Assembly: GCA_030323885.1 (NCBI GenBank)
Contig: CM059198.1
Span: 61,344,917 to 61,408,916 of the forward strand
Origin: Branchipolynoe longqiensis
Taxonomy: Eukaryota; Annelida; Polychaeta; Phyllodocida; Polynoidae
Reading direction: 5' to 3'
Length of the DNA stretch: 64,000 nt
Numbering within the stretch: position 1 is the stretch's first letter; the number at the start of each line of letters is the position of its first letter. Position numbers and translations under genes: made by a program. The notes below the pieces were generated by a model. That model ran no database searches and had not been told where the DNA came from. It saw only the letters and a program-made list of their open reading frames with translations. Shown in pieces: positions 1-9,659 of the stretch.

Positions 1-578
1 CACGGACTCGACTCTCAGTCTGCACTGACTCTGACTCTCACTCTGACTCTCAGAGACACACAGAAACACAGAGACACACACAGAGACACACACACAGACA
101 CACAGAAACAGAGTGAGAGTCAGACTGAGAGTGAGAGTGAGAGCAGAGTGAGAGTGGACTGAGAGTGGAACACAGACACACACACACATACACAGACACA
201 TACACACACACAGACACAGACACACACACAGACACACACATATACACACATAGACACACATAGACACATACACACAGAGACACAGACACACACATATAGA
301 CACACACAGAGACACAGAGTCACACACACAGAGACACAGACACACACACAGACACACACACATACACAGACACACATACAGAGACACAGACACACACACA
401 CATACACACACAGACACAGACACACACACAGAGACACAGACACACACACACATACACACATACACACACATAGACACACATAGACACATACACACACATA
501 TACACAGACACACAGAGACACAGACACACACATAGAGACACACAGAGACACAGAGTCACACACACACAGACACAGACA
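1..578. repeat. CA/GA-rich simple repeat (CACACAGA-type minisatellite)
   Basis: Almost pure ACACACAGAGACACAGACACAC-like sequence with irregular 8-12 bp periodicity. Open frames across it encode only Cys/Val/Ser/Leu and are artefacts of a repeat without stop codons on that strand. Confidence 0.95.
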
Positions 579-966
579 CACAGACACTGTCGTCCCGTCT
601 GTTGTCCCGATGTCGTCCGGATGTCGTCCGATTGTCGTCCAACTTAGCCCGAATTTGCATAGGTCGTCGGGATTTCACAAAATCCCAGCCGCCGGGCTGT
701 CATCCCTCCCTTGTCGTCGTAGTGTGACAGCTACATTAGGATGGGTGAGAAACTAAATTAATATTTCACACTAACAACATAGTTTGGTTACAACATTAAA
801 GTATAAAAGGATAAAAAATGAGATTACATGAAATTCTCCCCGGGCTACGAGTATCCAGAGGCGTACTACCGCGGTAAAATAATATAGTTATACAAATATT
901 ACCTGGGTACAGATGATGGATGACTGGTGTTTTCCCGAGGTACTAGCCTTGGATAGTCGTGGGTCA
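579..966. other. Unassigned AT-rich stretch with short TGTCGTCC repeats
   Basis: Positions 589-640 hold about five degenerate copies of TGTCGTCCGGA. The remainder shows no ORF, tRNA or recognised repeat. Confidence 0.4.
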
Positions 967-1003
967 TGGACATTCAAAACCATCGGACTATGCAACTTTA
1001 AGC
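967..1003 (+). mobile_element. TTAA-type MITE (family T), right-end fragment
   Basis: Matches the right terminus CATCGGACTATGCAACTTTAA that ends the full copies at 20.8, 21.6, 24.6 and 43.6 kb. Only about 35 bp remain, directly abutting the next element. Confidence 0.75.
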
Positions 1004-1256
1004 CCCAGTCACACTACAGCTTGGGACCACTTTGGGACCACTTTGGGACCACTTTGGGACCACTTTGGGACCACTTTGGACCAAAGAACCCACAATAACC
1101 CCTGACCTCCTTGCGACCAAAGCAATCGCCGAATGGAGTATTTGTGGAGGTGATTATCCATTGGATGTAGCACACAGTGAGCCAGATAAAGGATCCATCC
1201 CATACTGCAGTAACCTGAGTAGGGGTCAAGAACAACCCTATATAAAAGCTGGCGAA
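1003..1256. mobile_element. AAGCCCCAGTCACAC-type element with 11-bp tandem repeat
   Basis: Begins with AAGCCCCAGTCACACTAC, the terminus whose inverse CAGTGTGACTGGGGCTTA closes the 34.43-34.70 kb copy. Inside, GGGACCACTTT is repeated five times in tandem (1023-1077), followed by GCGACC-type sequence also seen in the 34.5 and 39.8 kb relatives. The right end is not clear. Confidence 0.5.
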
Positions 1257-1386
1257 AAAAAATCTGCATGCTGGCTAAATGAAATGAGCAGATAAATTCT
1301 TAATTTAAGAAGCAAAATATATTCTTCACATATATCTCAATATTTACCCGCTAATTTTGATTTGAAAAATATAATAAAATATTCAG

Positions 1387-1530
1387 TTTAAAGTTCGATG
1401 GTTTTGAATTTCTGTATTTTTTATGAGATAAATATATCAAATCGATTACTGGTATGTACTGTACATTAGTTCAAAGTTACTTTTATTTTAATGGTAAACT
1501 TTGGAGATATTTTGAGTGCAAACAAGCAAT
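1387..1530 (-). mobile_element. TTAA-type MITE (family T), truncated
   Basis: AAAGTTCGATGGTTTTGAATTTCTG followed by the conserved AAGTTACTTTTATTTTAA segment and the TTTGAGTGCAAAC block of family T. The GCATAGTC part of the TIR is deleted and the right half is missing. Confidence 0.75.
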
Positions 1531-1542
1531 ACCAAACTAGTC

Positions 1543-1636
1543 TATAAGTCATTGCTCTGACTCGACCAGGAACCGAACTCCCAATCTCCCACACGCGAGG
1601 CCCACGCTCTAGCTATTCAGCCACCGCGCCCGGTCA
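1543..1636 (-). mobile_element. tRNA-derived SINE (family S), head only
   Basis: Reverse complement of the GGGCGCGGTGGCCGAATCGG...GGTTCC(C)GGTCGAGTC head, i.e. the tRNA-like A/B-box part of SINE S, followed by the first bases of the body. Body and tail are absent. Confidence 0.75.
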
Positions 1637-1782
1637 ACTGAGTAGGCTGACAGTAAACACTGATCTACGCAGTGACTCAACTTCCGGTTGGGGGAAAACG
1701 CAGGTAAATCCCACCTGGTACCTGTGTGGGTGTATGATGCCTGCACACATTGCCACAATGAGCATGCGCGTGGCTGTAGGAT

Positions 1783-2058
1783 TGTTTGTTTGTTGTTGTT
1801 TTACGTCCTAGCAACATCTAAGGTCATATCAGGACGGGTACCGACTTGTTACAGTGCGCACTCATGGTGACTTTATAGTGCTGTCCCACAGGGAAACCAG
1901 GCCACCACCACCATGACCTGGTTCCCCACTCAGTCACATTATCCTGACACTGAGCAGACCAGTCCTTGCCCTGTCCTAATAATGCCGAGCACCTGGCTAG
2001 GAAGCGACAAGTATCAATTTTTAAGTCATGACCCCACGATCTACCATCACGGGATACA
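1783..2058 (-). mobile_element. tRNA-derived SINE (family S), head-truncated copy
   Basis: Carries the S tail (TTTACGTCCTAGCAACATC...), the whole body and a stub of the head. It is flanked by a perfect 12-bp target-site duplication, TGGCTGTAGGAT at 1771-1782 and 2059-2070, showing insertion by target-primed reverse transcription. Confidence 0.85.
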
Positions 2059-2481
2059 TGGCTGTAGGATGCTCAGAACAGCATGGAGCTGATGGCTGAG
2101 TCCTAAAACATTGGCTACGTCTATTCGCACTGGTCTTCTGGTCATCAGAATTTCAGGTGATTGTTTACGTTATTTAACTTTTTGATTAACTTTTTTTTTT
2201 TTTAAGCATAAGGCGAATGAATGATACAATCGGATGAGCGGGTGTTACTCTGCGTATGTATCATATCGATTTATTATTTTAAGTTGGGTATGAAATTACA
2301 AAAGTATAGGCAGATTTCCTATGCGGGACAATCGTCAACAATCTCTAAATCAGTATGCCCATCACACTGGACACTCATACGCCTGTAACCATCAGATGCT
2401 GGTGAAGGTGGTGCTACCTTTTGCACACAGACAGTTCTAAGTCCATAAGCCTTAAGCAGGGCTTACACAGGGCCTACACCA

Positions 2482-2803
2482 TGGTTGGTTGGTTGCTGGA
2501 ATTTTACGTCCTGGCAACAGCTACGGTCATATCAGAACGGGTACCGACTTGTGACCGTGTGCACTCGTGGCAACTTTATAGTGCTGCCCCACTGGTAGAC
2601 CAAGCCGCTGGCACCATGACCCGATATCCCACTCAGTCACGATATCCCGACACTGAGAAAACCGGTCCTTGCCCTATCCTATTAATGTTGTGCCCCAGGC
2701 TAGGAAGCGACAAGTATCAATTTTATACGTCATTGGTTTGACTCAACCGGGAATTGAACTCTCAATCTCCCGCATGGGATGCCTGCGCTCTACCTATCCA
2801 GTC
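2482..2803 (-). mobile_element. tRNA-derived SINE (family S)
   Basis: Near full-length copy in reverse orientation: tail GGTTGGTTGGTTGCTGGAATTTTACG, body with CAGTCACGATATCCCGACACTGAG, then the head remnant with GAATTGAACTCTCAATCTCCCGC. Confidence 0.85.
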
Positions 2804-2817
2804 TCTTACACAATGGA

Positions 2818-3035
2818 GATGGCGGTCGACAGCAGGGGGCGCAGCCAGAAAAGAAGAAAAAAATATCGCACAAAAATTCTTCGCATGTGCTTACAGGAAA
2901 TACAAAAAATTGTAAGCACAAAATTTTAAAAAAGTGTATATTATACATATTATAAAAGATTTAGTTTGGGGAAAAAATATGACGCTGAGAGAAATTGTTT
3001 ACCGTGCGACAATGTAGCTGCGCCCTTGAACAGGA
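2818..3035 (-). mobile_element. GGGGCGTAGC-type small element (degenerate)
   Basis: Shares the GTGCTTACAGGAAATACAAAAAATTGTAAGCAC core and the CAATGTAGCTGCGCCC end, in reverse orientation, with the copies at 5.93-6.09 and 31.77-31.97 kb. Those copies carry the terminus GGGGCRTAGCNACATTG. Confidence 0.55.
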
Positions 3036-3266
3036 TGATTTGCTATAGGCTACAGTTGTTCGTCAACCAACAGATCATGGTTCAATCTGCTAGACAGTAC
3101 AGTAGTACATTTCTTCAGTGACTCATCTGATTGGCGAACCCCTGCCTCGTCCTGACAATTTTTTCAATGCACTGACTGCTTTTGTCTCATTTGATTGTCC
3201 ATTCGATGACAGGACACCTGCTATATGAGGACATTTGTCTGGCTGCAGATTTGTCCTTTGAAGAGA

Positions 3267-3603
3267 TTATTTGTTTGTTAAGGTTTTGCATCTTTGCAAC
3301 ATCTAAGGTCATATCAGGATGGGTACTGACTTGTGACAGTGCGTACTCTTGGTGACTTTATAGTGCTACCCCACTGGAAGACCAGGCTGCTACTGCTAGC
3401 ACCATGACCCAATTTTCCCCTCAGTCTCATTATCCCAATACTGAGCTAGTGAGTCCTTGCCCTATCCTAGTAATGCCAAGTGCCAGGGTAAGCAGTGACA
3501 AGTATCAATGTTGTAAGTCATTGGTTTTATTCAGTGGGATCCCTGAACTCACGACCTTTGGAGCGGGAAGCCTGCGCTCTACTGATTCGGCCACCGTGTC
3601 CGA
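3267..3603 (-). mobile_element. tRNA-derived SINE (family S), full length with TSD
   Basis: Complete tail-body-head in reverse orientation, flanked by a perfect 13-bp duplication TCCTTTGAAGAGA (3254-3266 and 3604-3616). One of the best-preserved insertions in the window; it fixes both element ends. Confidence 0.92.
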
Positions 3604-3807
3604 TCCTTTGAAGAGAAGTACTCCTGCAAAGACATAGTGTTACCAAACTAGATAGATGTTGCTAGGACGCAAAACAACAAACAAACAAACAAAGCCAAAC
3701 TAGATATATGCCGATTTATAATATTACTATTAGACCGAATGGCAGAATGGGTAGAGGACATGCTGCAATATGTCATGGCATCATTCTCTGGCCGAGTCAA
3801 ACCAAGT

Positions 3808-4151
3808 ACAGTAACACCTCTCTAAATCGACCGACCTTGGGAGCGACTTTAATTGGTCGGTTTAGGGAGTTGGAATATGGTTACAATGGCATTGGTGGAA
3901 CCCAAATAAAGCGATCGATATAAGGGAGTGATCGATCTGTGGAGGTGGTCGGTTAGAGAAGTTTTTCTGTACAGTAAAACCTTTCTAAATCGACCGACAT
4001 TGGGACCGACTTTAAGTGGTCAATTTAGGGAGGTGGTCGGTTTAAGGAGTTAGAATATGGTTATAATGGCATTGTTCGGACCCAAATAAAGCGATCGATA
4101 TAGGGGAGTCATTGATCTGTGCAGGTGGTGGATTAGAGAGGTTTTACTATA
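3808..4151 (+). mobile_element. Two abutting pogo-like MITEs (family P-A)
   Basis: Two ~165-180 bp copies with TIRs of the form CAGTAAAACCTCTCTAAATC...TTAGAGAGGTTTTACTGTA, meeting at a shared TA near 3971. Each holds the internal CCCAAATAAAGCGATCGATATA block. The CAGT...AACC(T/C) terminus and TA target are typical of pogo/Tigger-type Tc1-mariner elements. No transposase remains. Confidence 0.8.
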
Positions 4152-4154
4152 CTT

Positions 4155-4326
4155 GCTGGTTGTTGGAGTTTTACATCCTGGCAACATCTAAGGTCATATC
4201 AGGACGGGTACCGACTTGTGACAGGGCGCACTCATGTTGACTTTATAGTGCTGCCCCACTGGGAAATCAGGCCACCAGCACCATGACTCGATATCCCACT
4301 CAGTCACATTATCCTGACATTGAGCA
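4155..4326 (-). mobile_element. tRNA-derived SINE (family S), truncated
   Basis: Tail and the first ~130 bp of body in reverse orientation. It breaks off inside CCTGACATTGAGC, with body end and head lost. Confidence 0.85.
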
Positions 4327-4529
4327 ATGGATTCCCTTTACTTACTCTCCCTCCGACGGATATTATTTTAAAAGAAGCCTAACAGCCACACCGATCCCTT
4401 ATTCTAGAATTTTGAAGATGTCCGACCAATATACGCAGGAAGTGTTATTATTTATGCATGATTTTGTGCAAAACAGACTGCTAATGTCATTTTCAAATCC
4501 GTTTTGCTACAATCATGATATCAATGGCT

Positions 4530-4960
4530 TAAATTCTCTGTGGTGGAGTGGTTAGAGTGTCTGAATTTTTTCTAGGTCAGACTCCTAATCTGAGGGTTGG
4601 CGGTTCGATTCCCCATGCCCCCAGCTCTGCAAATTTGGATTTGTGACTAAAAAATGTCTACTCTTAGCTAACTGTTCATTAGGTCGTACCATTCATGGTA
4701 TCGAACAGCACTGGACCCCTTCATACTCATACTCAGCGCCAGTGTTGTCTTTATTGACACTTATATATATATATCCGACTGACACTGCATTGCTCTCATA
4801 CCATGTCTATGTGGTGTGGGCGGTTAGAAATCCCTTGGGTCGGTAAAAGTGTAGGCTCGGGTTTTCTATCGACCAACTGTCTAATGGTGAAAACAAGTCT
4901 ATTCAGACTTATCAGACTTATCAGACTTATCCATGATAGGCACTATAAATATTCAAGAAA
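4530..4960 (+). mobile_element. Second tRNA-like SINE type (family U)
   Basis: TGGTGGAGTGGTTAGAG (A-box-like) and GGCGGTTCGATTCCCC (B-box-like) are 40 nt apart, followed by a non-tRNA body. The distal part (CTTGGGTCGGTAAAAGTGTAGGCTC...GGTGAAAACAAGTCTATTCAG) recurs inverted at 41.87-42.01 kb. The tRNA cloverleaf is degenerate, so this is a SINE head and not a tRNA gene. Confidence 0.6.
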
Positions 4961-5194
4961 AGAAAAAGAGAAAGAAACCAATCACCAACCAGGATTCCCT
5001 AGCCTTGGCTTGGGCAGCAGTGGCCAATCCTCCACCCCCCTCCCCCGCGTTTCTTTGCATTGGTCGCAATGAGGTGGCGACTGATGTGATCTTTTGTTGT
5101 TGCAAGTAATCACAAAGCGATCGCAAACCAAGCCTAATGTAACTGAGGTCTAACTCAGATGCCATTTAATTTTTTTGTTCTGTACACATTCCAG

Positions 5195-5454
5195 TTTGCG
5201 CTGCTCCGCAAGAAGGGCTTCGTCTCGAAGGAGTGTCGCTCGCTGAACACCCTCATCAAGTCCGAGGAACATCACTTCAACGGGCGCCTGGAGCGGGTGA
5301 TTGGCACAGCTCTGGAGTGTGAGGAGAGAGCGCATAAGGAGCTCGACTATGACACCGTGTCCAGGGAGGGGCTGATTGGCACGGCTGACTCAGTTTCAAA
5401 GATCTCTCCCTTTCGGTGTAACTCTTACCTGCGGAACATCACACGTGTTAAGAA
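5195..5454 (+). CDS. Gene 1, first visible exon (FN3/transmembrane protein)
   Basis: A 260-bp exon, 86 codons plus 2 nt, opening in phase 0 after a strong acceptor (poly-T, then ACATTCCAG) and ending at the donor AA|GTAGGT. It reads FALLRKKGFVSKECRSL... and is rich in charged residues (KSEEHH, ERVIGTALECEERAHKEL), suggesting alpha-helix or coiled coil. The two trailing bases AA join the G opening the exon at 7748 to restore a Lys codon (RVKK|EILEAL). GC content and codon texture contrast sharply with the AT-rich flanks. No start codon belongs to it: the in-frame ATG at 5159 precedes the acceptor. Earlier exons must lie in or beyond the repeat-rich first 5 kb, where I could not find them. The family is not recognised from this part. 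Confidence 0.75.
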
Positions 5455-5499
5455 GTAGGTCACATGTTTTTTGTTAGAACAACTTCTTTATCAATAGTT

Positions 5500-5912
5500 T
5501 GATTGATTGATTGGTGATTTCTTTACGCCGTGTCGGCAGCATAGGCCATATTCACAGCGAGAATCGTTAGTTTTTTATTCAACCATCACTTTTACATATA
5601 ATGTAAAATCATAAAATCAATGTGCCAATAGACACTCATGAATTTAAAAAACTCACAATCATATAATTTGTTGTCATGATAAAGACAATTCTAGATGAAA
5701 GTATTAATCGTTGGTGTGTAGGCCTATACTTGCAGTCTTGGAAGCTGAGCCCTTAATGCTGTAAATTGTGTATTCAACAGTTATTGTATACCTTACTCTA
5801 TGTACCATGCTTGTGTGTAAATAATCCTGAATTTAAAAATAGCTGGAAGACCAGTGCTTCGGTACTGACAAAAGACTTATTCACCAGAATAAAGGTATTT
5901 ACCAAAAGGAAA
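5500..5912. repeat. Dispersed GATTGATTGATTGG...GCCGTGTCGGCAGC repeat
   Basis: Contains TTTACGCCGTGTCGGCAGCATAGGCCATATTCAC and ATGTGCCAATAGACACTCAT, shared with 25.43-25.66 kb. It ends near GGAAGACCAGTGCTTCGGTACTGAC, a motif also at 58.1 and 63.7 kb. Interspersed and probably retroposon-derived. Confidence 0.6.
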
Positions 5913-5927
5913 ACAAAGTTTCCAGGG

Positions 5928-6090
5928 GCGTAGCGACATTGATGCACTGTAAGCAGATGCAAGCAATTTAGCTCATTGTCATACTAATACTAATTCTGTT
6001 ATAATATGCACTTTTTTATTTTGTGCTTGCAATTATTTTTTTCCTGTAAGCATGTGTGAATAATTATTTCCTTACAATTTTCGGATACAC
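5928..6090 (+). mobile_element. GGGGCGTAGC-type small element, truncated
   Basis: Begins AGGGGCGTAGCGACATTG, contains TATAATATGCACTTTTTTATTTTGTGCTTGCAATTA as in the 31.8 kb copy, and lacks the inverse terminus. Confidence 0.6.
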
Positions 6091-6103
6091 CACTGGTTTC
6101 ACT

Positions 6104-6290
6104 CACCTCTGCAGGTGAAATTACACATACACAGGTAGGCGTGAGTAGGTTGATTGCATCAGGGAACCTGTGTTGTCTAATGATTAGGATGCTTTCCTGG
6201 AATGGCATAAATGTGGGTTCGAGTCCGCCTCACCCCCCGACACAAACACAATCACACCCACACTCACTCTCACACTCACCTGGAAGAAAA
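6104..6290 (+). mobile_element. tRNA-like SINE type V, copy 1
   Basis: ACAGGTAGGCGTGAGTAGG...ATCAGGGAACCTGTGTTGTCTAATGATTAGG...GGGTTCGAGTCC: the same arrangement as the 18.9 and 19.2 kb copies, with A- and B-box-like blocks. A family S SINE has inserted at its distal end. Confidence 0.65.
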
Positions 6291-6623
6291 CTGGGCGCGG
6301 TGGCCGATCGGTAGAGCATGGGCCTCGCGTGTAGGAGATCGGGAGTTCGGTTCTGGGTCGAGTCAAAGCAATGACTTATAAAAAATTATACTTGTCGCTC
6401 GCTTCCTAGATTGGCGCTTGACATTAATAGGGTAGGGCAAGGACTGGTTAGCGCAGTGTCAGGATAATGCGACTGAGTGGGGTATTGGGTCATGGTGCTG
6501 GTAGCCTGATTTCCCAATGGGGCAGCACTATAAAGTCACCTTAAGTACGCACTGTCACAAGTCGGTACCCATCCTGGTAATACCTTAAATGTTGCCAAGA
6601 TGTAAAACTCCAAAAACCAACCA
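6291..6623 (+). mobile_element. tRNA-derived SINE (family S) with TSD
   Basis: Full-length copy with the GGGCGCGGTGGCCG head type. Flanks ACCTGGAAGAAAA (6278-6290) and ACCTGGAGAAAA (6624-6635) form a 12-13 bp duplication with one indel. Confidence 0.9.
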
Positions 6624-6686
6624 ACCTGGAGAAAATGCTTTACAAGCTGCTCTGGAATATAGTGGGTACAACCATCTTGACATGAA

Positions 6687-6739
6687 TCCCCCGTCCTGAT
6701 ATGACTTTAAATGTTGCTAGGGCGTAAACCAATAAACAA
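6687..6739 (+). mobile_element. Tail-only SINE S insertion with TSD
   Basis: Just ~53 bp of the S tail (CCGTCCTGATATGACTTTAAATGTTGC...) flanked by TGACATGAA at 6678-6686 and 6740-6748. This is a real, extremely 5'-truncated retroposition, not decay of a full copy. Confidence 0.75.
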
Positions 6740-6797
6740 TGACATGAACTCTGTTGCAAGCACATCAAATGCAAATGATCCAAATAACCAGTTTTCT

Positions 6798-6990
6798 TTA
6801 AACCAATGACTTACAAGATTGATACTTTTCACTACCTAGCCTGGCACTCGGCATTACTAGGATAGGGCAATGACTGGTTAGCTCAGTATCAGGATAATGT
6901 GACTGAGTGGTAAATCGGGTCATGGTGCCAGTGGGACAGAACTATAAAAGTTGTCATATGTGTGCACTGTCACAAGTCGGTACACATGAT
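6798..6990 (+). mobile_element. tRNA-derived SINE (family S), body fragment
   Basis: Body from ACCAATGACTTACAAGATTGATAC to CACAAGTCGGTACACAT; both head and tail are missing. Confidence 0.85.
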
Positions 6991-7050
6991 GATATTCAAG
7001 CAAACTCTTAGAAGATATACATGCTAGGCATGATAGATCCAGGAGGTAAA

Positions 7051-7384
7051 CCGGGCACGGTGGCCGAATCGGTAGATCACAGGCCTCGCGTGCGGAAGAT
7101 CGGGAGTTCGCGAGTTTGGTTCCCGGTCAAGTCAAACCAATGACTTAAAAATTGATACTTGTCACTTCCTAGCCTGGTGCTCGGCATTTCTAGGATAGGG
7201 CAAGGACTGGTTGGCTCAATGTCAGGATAATGTGACTAAGCAGAATATTAGGTCATGGTGCTGGTGGCATGGTCTCCCAGTGGGGCAGCACTATAAAAAT
7301 CGCCATGAGTGCGTACTGTCACAGGTCGGTACCCATCCTGATATGACCTTAGATGTTGCTAGGACATAAAACAACAACAAACAA
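7051..7384 (+). mobile_element. tRNA-derived SINE (family S), full length with TSD
   Basis: CCGGGCACGGTGGCCGAATCGG head, complete body, and tail ending AAAACAACAACAAACAA. Flanks ATCCAGGAGGTAAA (7037-7050) and ATCCAGGAGATAAA (7385-7398) are a 14-bp duplication with one mismatch. Confidence 0.92.
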
Positions 7385-7747
7385 ATCCAGGAGATAAACG
7401 TTAATCTTAAAACCAAAACTTAATAACAACTAACACAACAAGGTGAAGGCAGTCAGGGAAAATACAACTAACCAATGGTAGAACTAACAGACTCGCAGAG
7501 GGTAGGGATATGTGGGTGAATACTTACTAACAGAGAAAGAATGCATGCAGTAAATAGTTACACAACGAAAGTAACAAAACAAGGAGAACCATGAGACTCT
7601 TACTGTCTAGTGGCGGAAACAAGTCATTAGACTTGACTCTTATGGGCACCATAAACACACCGTCACAAAAAAAAGAAATCTTTGATGTTGCCATGATGTA
7701 AAACCCAACAAACAAACACACACTTTTTCTTTTTCTTTCGGTGACAG

Positions 7748-7902
7748 GGAGATTCTAGAGGCGCTGATGCGAGATGAGGAGGGCGTGGTGCTGGGTTCTG
7801 GTGAGCTGTGGACATCGCAGATCCACCGACTTCGTGACGTCACACTCCACGTGCATGGAGAGAAGAAAGCTCTGGGACGCGCGTTCCACTTCCCCACTGA
7901 AG
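7748..7902 (+). CDS. Gene 1, second visible exon
   Basis: A 155-bp exon after a strong pyrimidine-rich acceptor (TTTTTCTTTCGGTGACAG). Its first G completes the Lys codon begun at 5454, and the frame runs EILEALMRDEEGVVLGSGELW...RAFHFPTE. The best 3' boundary is a GC-type donor, GAAG|GCAAGC, leaving one base (G) that joins CT at 11570 to give Ala. That keeps exons 1-3 in one frame of 1104 nt. GC-AG introns are a known minor splice class. A LINE fragment starts within about 10 nt of this boundary, so the exact donor is less certain than the exon. The sequence (acidic helix, then a Trp- and His-containing segment) matches no domain I know. It is the linker leading into the FN3 domain. Confidence 0.7.
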
Positions 7903-7904
7903 GC

Positions 7905-8580
7905 AAGCAGCCTACACTAATACGTAATAGCAATTTGGCACTACCCAATGGTAACGAAAAGGCAGATCTGCTGGCTGCCAAGGCTGCTTTGAACTTGCCT
8001 CATGCCAACCCGGGTATCCCATTATGCAGATCTTAAATTTCACATTGACAAATACATCATGTTTAATGGGCAGGATGAATGGAAAGATGAGGGAGCAAAC
8101 AAACTTTGTTCTGTGAAGCCAGTCTTGAGAGATTGACGGTCCTCCTACAGACGGTTGAGACGGGATGAGGTTATCCTCTGTGGCTCCCGTATTGGTCATA
8201 CATTCTTGACTGGAGACTGTCCACTTCAGTGTGAGCACTGTCAGTGCATACAGACAGTGCGTCACATTTTGGTGAGATGTCCTCACCTACAACCATCTAG
8301 AGATGATATATTTGGAAATGAGGGTGTTATGGATTCATTCCGATTCCATCTGCAACTCATTATTACATTTTTTTAGGGAAACTGGTTTTTACCAAAACTT
8401 CATTTCCCATTTTTATCTTGAAAAGTCCTTCACTGTTGATTATATTCATACCACTTGTGATTTACCACAGTTTAATGCCTTTTTGGCATACATTTCTGTG
8501 CTCTATTTTACCTGTTTGAAATGTAATATTTTTACTCCGATATGTTTAACCACTGTATAACCCCCAATAGCCAATATTTA
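7905..8580 (+). pseudogene. Non-LTR retrotransposon 3' end (RNase H and C-terminal Cys/His), degenerate
   Basis: A GNEKADLLAAKAAL motif, typical of the RNase H domain of Jockey/I-type LINEs, is followed after a frameshift (near 8030) and a stop (8132) by RRDEVILCGSRIGHT...CEHCQC...VRHILVRCPHL, the conserved C-terminal segment with its CxxC...H...C metal-binding pattern. A short non-coding 3' part ends at the G-run near 8588. It is 5'-truncated, broken in frame, and lies inside intron 2 of gene 1. Confidence 0.85.
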
Positions 8581-8685
8581 CTTTTTGTGCGGGGGAGGGG
8601 GGGGGTCGTTAAACAAACAAATACTGCCCAATGATCCAAGAAAGGACTTGAAGGCCGGACTCAGGCTATATATAGAGTCCATGGG

Positions 8686-8821
8686 CCCATATTCACGATG
8701 CGGTGTTAGCTTACACTCGGTGTGTTTGCACTCCTTGCGTACTGAGTTTTCGCCGCTAACCCAGAAATCCCGGCCAAAACCAGTTTTGGCTCGCTAACAC
8801 CGCATCATGAATACGGCCCTG
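8686..8821. mobile_element. Palindromic mini-MITE
   Basis: GGGCCCATATTCACGATGCGGTGTTAGC at the left is matched by the inverse GCTAACACCGCATCATGAATACGGCCC at the right: about 27-bp TIRs around an ~80 bp centre. Confidence 0.7.
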
Positions 8822-8866
8822 GCAGGGACAGCAGTCGGACCCTCCCCCAGTCTGCCTTCAAAGCCA

Positions 8867-9205
8867 GACGGGATGGCCGAATGAGTTGAGCATTTGTGTC
8901 CCGTTTTGGTAGATCGTGAGATACGAACCCACAGGTTGGAAACCTGGTCGAGTCAACCCAATGACATAAAAATTGATACTCGTCACTTCCTAGCCAGGTG
9001 CTTGGCATTATTAGGATATGGCAAGGACTGGTTGGCTCAATGACAGGATAATGTGACTGAGTGGGATATCAGGTCATGGTGCTGGTGGCCTGGTCTCCCA
9101 GTGGGGCAGCACTATAAAGTCACCATGAGTGCACACTGTCACAAGTCGGTACCCGTCCTGATATGACCTTAGATGTTGCCAGCACATAAAACTCCCAACA
9201 ACCAA
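8867..9205 (+). mobile_element. tRNA-derived SINE (family S), alternative head, with TSD
   Basis: Head reads GACGGGATGGCCGAATGAGTTGAGC (second head type) joined to the usual S body and tail. Flanks CCTTCAAAGCCA (8855-8866) and CCTTCAAAACCA (9206-9217) form a 12-bp duplication with one mismatch. Confidence 0.9.
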
Positions 9206-9349
9206 CCTTCAAAACCAACTGGTCTCAATGTTTGCCAATGTTTGTGGAAAATTACGTTAGAATTTACTGTCTAGTCATTGTTACATATTCGCTCCATGTC
9301 TTCATGAACGTTCTGTATATGCAAATAGCTATGTGCTTAGACACAATAG

Positions 9350-9622
9350 CCCATGCAAGAGGTCGTGAGTTCGAATCCCGACTTAGTTAAATCAATGATT
9401 TACAAAATTGCTACTTGTTGCTACCTAGCCTGGCCCTCGGCATTAATACAATAGGGCAAGGACTGGTTTACTTAGTATCAGGATAATATGATTAAGTGGG
9501 ATATTGGGTAGCCTATTCTCCCAATGGGGCATCACTATGAAGTCGCTATGAGTGCACTCTCTCACAAGTCGGTATTCATCCTGATCTGACGGTAGATGTT
9601 GCTAGGATGTAAAACCATAATA
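9350..9622 (+). mobile_element. tRNA-derived SINE (family S), degenerate
   Basis: B-box-like GTGAGTTCGAATCCC followed by a diverged but complete S body and tail (GATGTTGCTAGGATGTAAAACC). The head 5' half is missing. Confidence 0.85.
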
Positions 9623-9659
9623 ACAAAGGAAATATTCACATTAAGCACAAATTGGCGAC

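Noticed and set aside
50..587. Cys/Val/Ser-rich open frames on the minus strand
   Set aside because: Simple CA/GA repeat translated; amino-acid composition follows the dinucleotides.
4330..4530. Open frame DGYYFKRSLTATPIPYSRIL... after the SINE at 4.3 kb
   Set aside because: AT-rich, begins inside a SINE, no acceptor/donor pair and no phase link to gene 1.
4537..4625. Possible tRNA gene (TGGTGGAGTGGTTAGAG...GGTTCGATTCC)
   Set aside because: No consistent cloverleaf; the downstream body recurs at 41.9 kb.
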